Below are positions 62,577 through 64,000 of a stretch of 64,000 bases of DNA, piece after piece. Source of the DNA: an uncultured Desulfobacter sp. Lineage in GTDB: Bacteria; Desulfobacterota; Desulfobacteria; Desulfobacterales; Desulfobacteraceae. Below the pieces are notes generated by a model. It made no database searches, was not told where the DNA came from, and saw only the letters and a list, made by a program, of their open reading frames with translations. Both the position numbers and the translations under genes were made by a program. The stretch spans positions 62,001 to 126,000 of the forward strand of contig NZ_OY762229.1 in assembly GCF_963665355.1 (NCBI RefSeq), written 5' to 3'. Each line of letters starts with the position of its first letter. Position 1 is the stretch's first letter.

Positions 62577-63498
62577 TACGACCTCCTTTCTGAGAAGGCG
62601 TCTCTTTGGGTTTTTGGGCTTTGTGTGTGCCGAACATAATCGCGCCTAAAAGGCTGAAAAGTGCAATGGGCGACCACAGATAACTGAACAGTGAGTGCTG
62701 GATGTTTTCCGACAGCTTTGGCATGGGCTTATCCGGCAAAACCGGCAGGTTGACCGTTTCAAAGGGAACTGCAGAGATATAAAGCCAGGAGGTGCCCCCC
62801 GCCTCTTTCTCCCCGTAGATGTGGTCAATATACTTACCCGGGTTCTGGGCCAGCCGTTTTTGGGCCATGTTTAACAGGGGGTTGCGTTTGCCGAATGTCA
62901 GGGCTTCGGTGGGGCAGATGGTGGCGCATCCGGGCAGTCCGCCATCCTTTGATATCCTGTCGTAGCAGAAAGTGCATTTCATCACCCGGGGGGTGACAGG
63001 ATCAAAATACTCGTATGCCGGAATCTCAAAGGGACAGGCCACCATGCAGTAGCGGCAGCCGATGCATTTATCCACATTGTACCGCACCGCACCGGTCTCG
63101 TCCTTGGTTAGCGCACCCACAATGCAGGCCGACACACAGGCCGGATCCTGGCAATGCATGCACTGGACCTTGGCAAAGGTGGGAACCGGGGCATCATTTT
63201 CATCCACTGTTCCGGTAAAATATCGGTTGACCACCGTATAGGCCTTATCGTCCGGACGCCGCTTCTTTTCAAAAATAGTACATTGACAGGCAGCCCGTTC
63301 CGGTGTTGGCAAATGGTTGACTTCGGCGCAGGCCTCTTCGCATTTGCGGCACCCCACACACCGGGTCAGGTCCACCAGGCACCCGAACGGATCAGGCGGG
63401 GATTTAGACTGCCAGGCGTCGGCGGCTGCCGGCGCAACGGTTGCCGTAGCCGTAGCCACGCCCATGATTTTAAAAAAATGCCTTCTGCTCAGCTGCAT
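62569..63498 (-). CDS. HybA-like periplasmic 4Fe-4S ferredoxin subunit
   Basis: 309 residues. Tat signal [20 protein letters not shown], then four Cys clusters for four [4Fe-4S] centres: [35 protein letters not shown] and [12 protein letters not shown] with CATIC. A C-terminal membrane anchor ([17 protein letters not shown]) follows, as in HybA. First gene of the operon; it links the HybB-like quinone site to the multiheme cytochrome. Confidence 0.9.
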   Translation of the reverse strand: MQLSRRHFFKIMGVATATATVAPAAADAWQSKSPPDPFGCLVDLTRCVGCRKCEEACAEVNHLPTPERAACQCTIFEKKRRPDDKAYTVVNRYFTGTVDENDAPVPTFAKVQCMHCQDPACVSACIVGALTKDETGAVRYNVDKCIGCRYCMVACPFEIPAYEYFDPVTPRVMKCTFCYDRISKDGGLPGCATICPTEALTFGKRNPLLNMAQKRLAQNPGKYIDHIYGEKEAGGTSWLYISAVPFETVNLPVLPDKPMPKLSENIQHSLFSYLWSPIALFSLLGAIMFGTHKAQKPKETPSQKGGRNA

Positions 63499-63699
63499 TG
63501 ATCCTCCACAAAAATTGAAGCGTCATACTGCATAAATGATTCATGCAAACGCTTGGTTTTCTCTTTTCTTTGCCTATTTCGAATTTGATGGAATATTGCA
63601 ACGGTCATGCCGAATTCCTATGAAAATCACAACCTGCTATTTTTACGATATTTTTTGAAATTTATACTGGCAGACAAGCGCCCAAGGTGTTAAATTTGT

Positions 63700-63747
63700 T
63701 TAAACATGTGTTAAAATATTTACTGGAAAGCTTAAACACATGTTTAA
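63700..63747. promoter_or_regulatory. inverted-repeat operator candidate in the divergent cytochrome/PAS gene region
   Basis: Left half TTAAACATGTGTT (63700-63712) and right half TTAAACACATGTTTAA (63732-63747) are inverse copies, about 20 bp apart. They lie between the HybA-like gene (start 63498) and the PAS gene (start 63781). AT-rich promoter-like sequence surrounds both. A regulator binding here could control one or both units. Confidence 0.5.
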
Positions 63748-63780
63748 CGCTTAAATAGAATAGCAATCGTGAGGGGATGT

Positions 63781-64000
63781 ATGCAGATACATGAACACGA
63801 AATGGATGTATTCTGGGAAAAGATAGTCAACACGATCAACGATGGGTTGATGTTTATTGGGCCGGACGGGACCATTCAGATGGTTAACAAGGCTTTTGAA
63901 AATCTGACCGGCTATACATCGGCCCAGGCTGTGGGTATGTCCTGCCGTATGTTAGAATGTGACGCCTGTGAGCAGACCCTGGCTCCCTTAGATAAGTCAG
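63781..64000 (+). CDS. PAS-domain regulator, cut by window end
   Basis: 73 codons visible from ATG 63781 (GAGGGG 4 bases upstream; the ATG at 63777 stops at once). The sequence TINDGLMFIGPDGTIQMVNK then AFENLTGYTSAQAVG is a PAS domain, followed by a Cys pair (MLECDACEQT). This start is common in sigma-54-dependent activators and sensor kinases. It is divergent from the HybA-like operon and a plausible regulator of it. The C-terminal output lies outside the window. Confidence 0.75.
   Translation, partial: MQIHEHEMDVFWEKIVNTINDGLMFIGPDGTIQMVNKAFENLTGYTSAQAVGMSCRMLECDACEQTLAPLDKS

Overview
The window looks like the chromosome of a sulfate-reducing-type member of Desulfobacterota (probably Desulfobacteraceae). 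The grounds are a HybA/HybB-type iron-sulfur/NrfD pair feeding a 13-heme periplasmic cytochrome, long PAS/GAF/7TM hybrid kinases, NtrC-type regulators, an E. coli-type ilvBN operon with a valine leader, and abundant decayed mobile DNA. The genus is inferred. No rRNA, tRNA or CRISPR array was seen.

Layout. 1-2.4 kb: a HEAT-repeat protein, then debris of a group II intron and a transposon-type helix-turn-helix gene. 2.4-15.2 kb and 18.9-25.8 kb: an outer-membrane uptake region with four PchR/YbtA-like AraC regulators, each next to a TonB-dependent receptor (TBDR), plus fragments of a further regulator and receptor. Two of the receptors are followed by related SAM-dependent methyltransferases, and the fourth continues into a nitrate/sulfonate/taurine-type ABC importer. 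Together these suggest regulated import, and possibly methylation, of a metallophore-like ligand. No biosynthesis genes for one are visible. 15.2-18.6 kb: remnants and a MoxR-type AAA ATPase/VWA operon.

25.8-30.8 kb: an apparent imported block. It holds a truncated Crp-family gene, an RstAB-like two-component system and an outer-membrane beta-barrel protein. Near-identical IS91-family 3' ends, each carrying a 50-bp perfect palindrome, flank it. One of them contains a 217-bp MITE whose empty site is preserved in the other. 31-33.3 kb: ilvBN with a Val-rich leader peptide and attenuator; ilvB is broken at a G-run. 33.3-44.6 kb: signalling genes (hybrid kinase-GGDEF, PAS/GAF kinase, NtrC regulator), trmL, and pseudogenes of a chemoreceptor and an oxoprolinase.

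44.7-56.1 kb: two five-gene 'recombinase in trio' (RIT) elements in opposite orientation. Each is bounded by short inverted repeats and apparent target duplications, and each carries a different pair of accessory genes. They flank a RusA-like nuclease and an unknown membrane/secreted protein pair. 56.4-59 kb: an UPF0175/PIN toxin-antitoxin module split by an IS1182-like transposase. 59.3-63.5 kb: the HybA-HybB-multiheme cytochrome operon, divergent from a PAS-domain gene cut by the window end.

Several broken frames (TBDR3, ilvB, the oxoprolinase remnant, the AraC2 junction) coincide with G-runs of 6-11 bases. Homopolymer miscalls or slippage should be considered before calling those genes dead.
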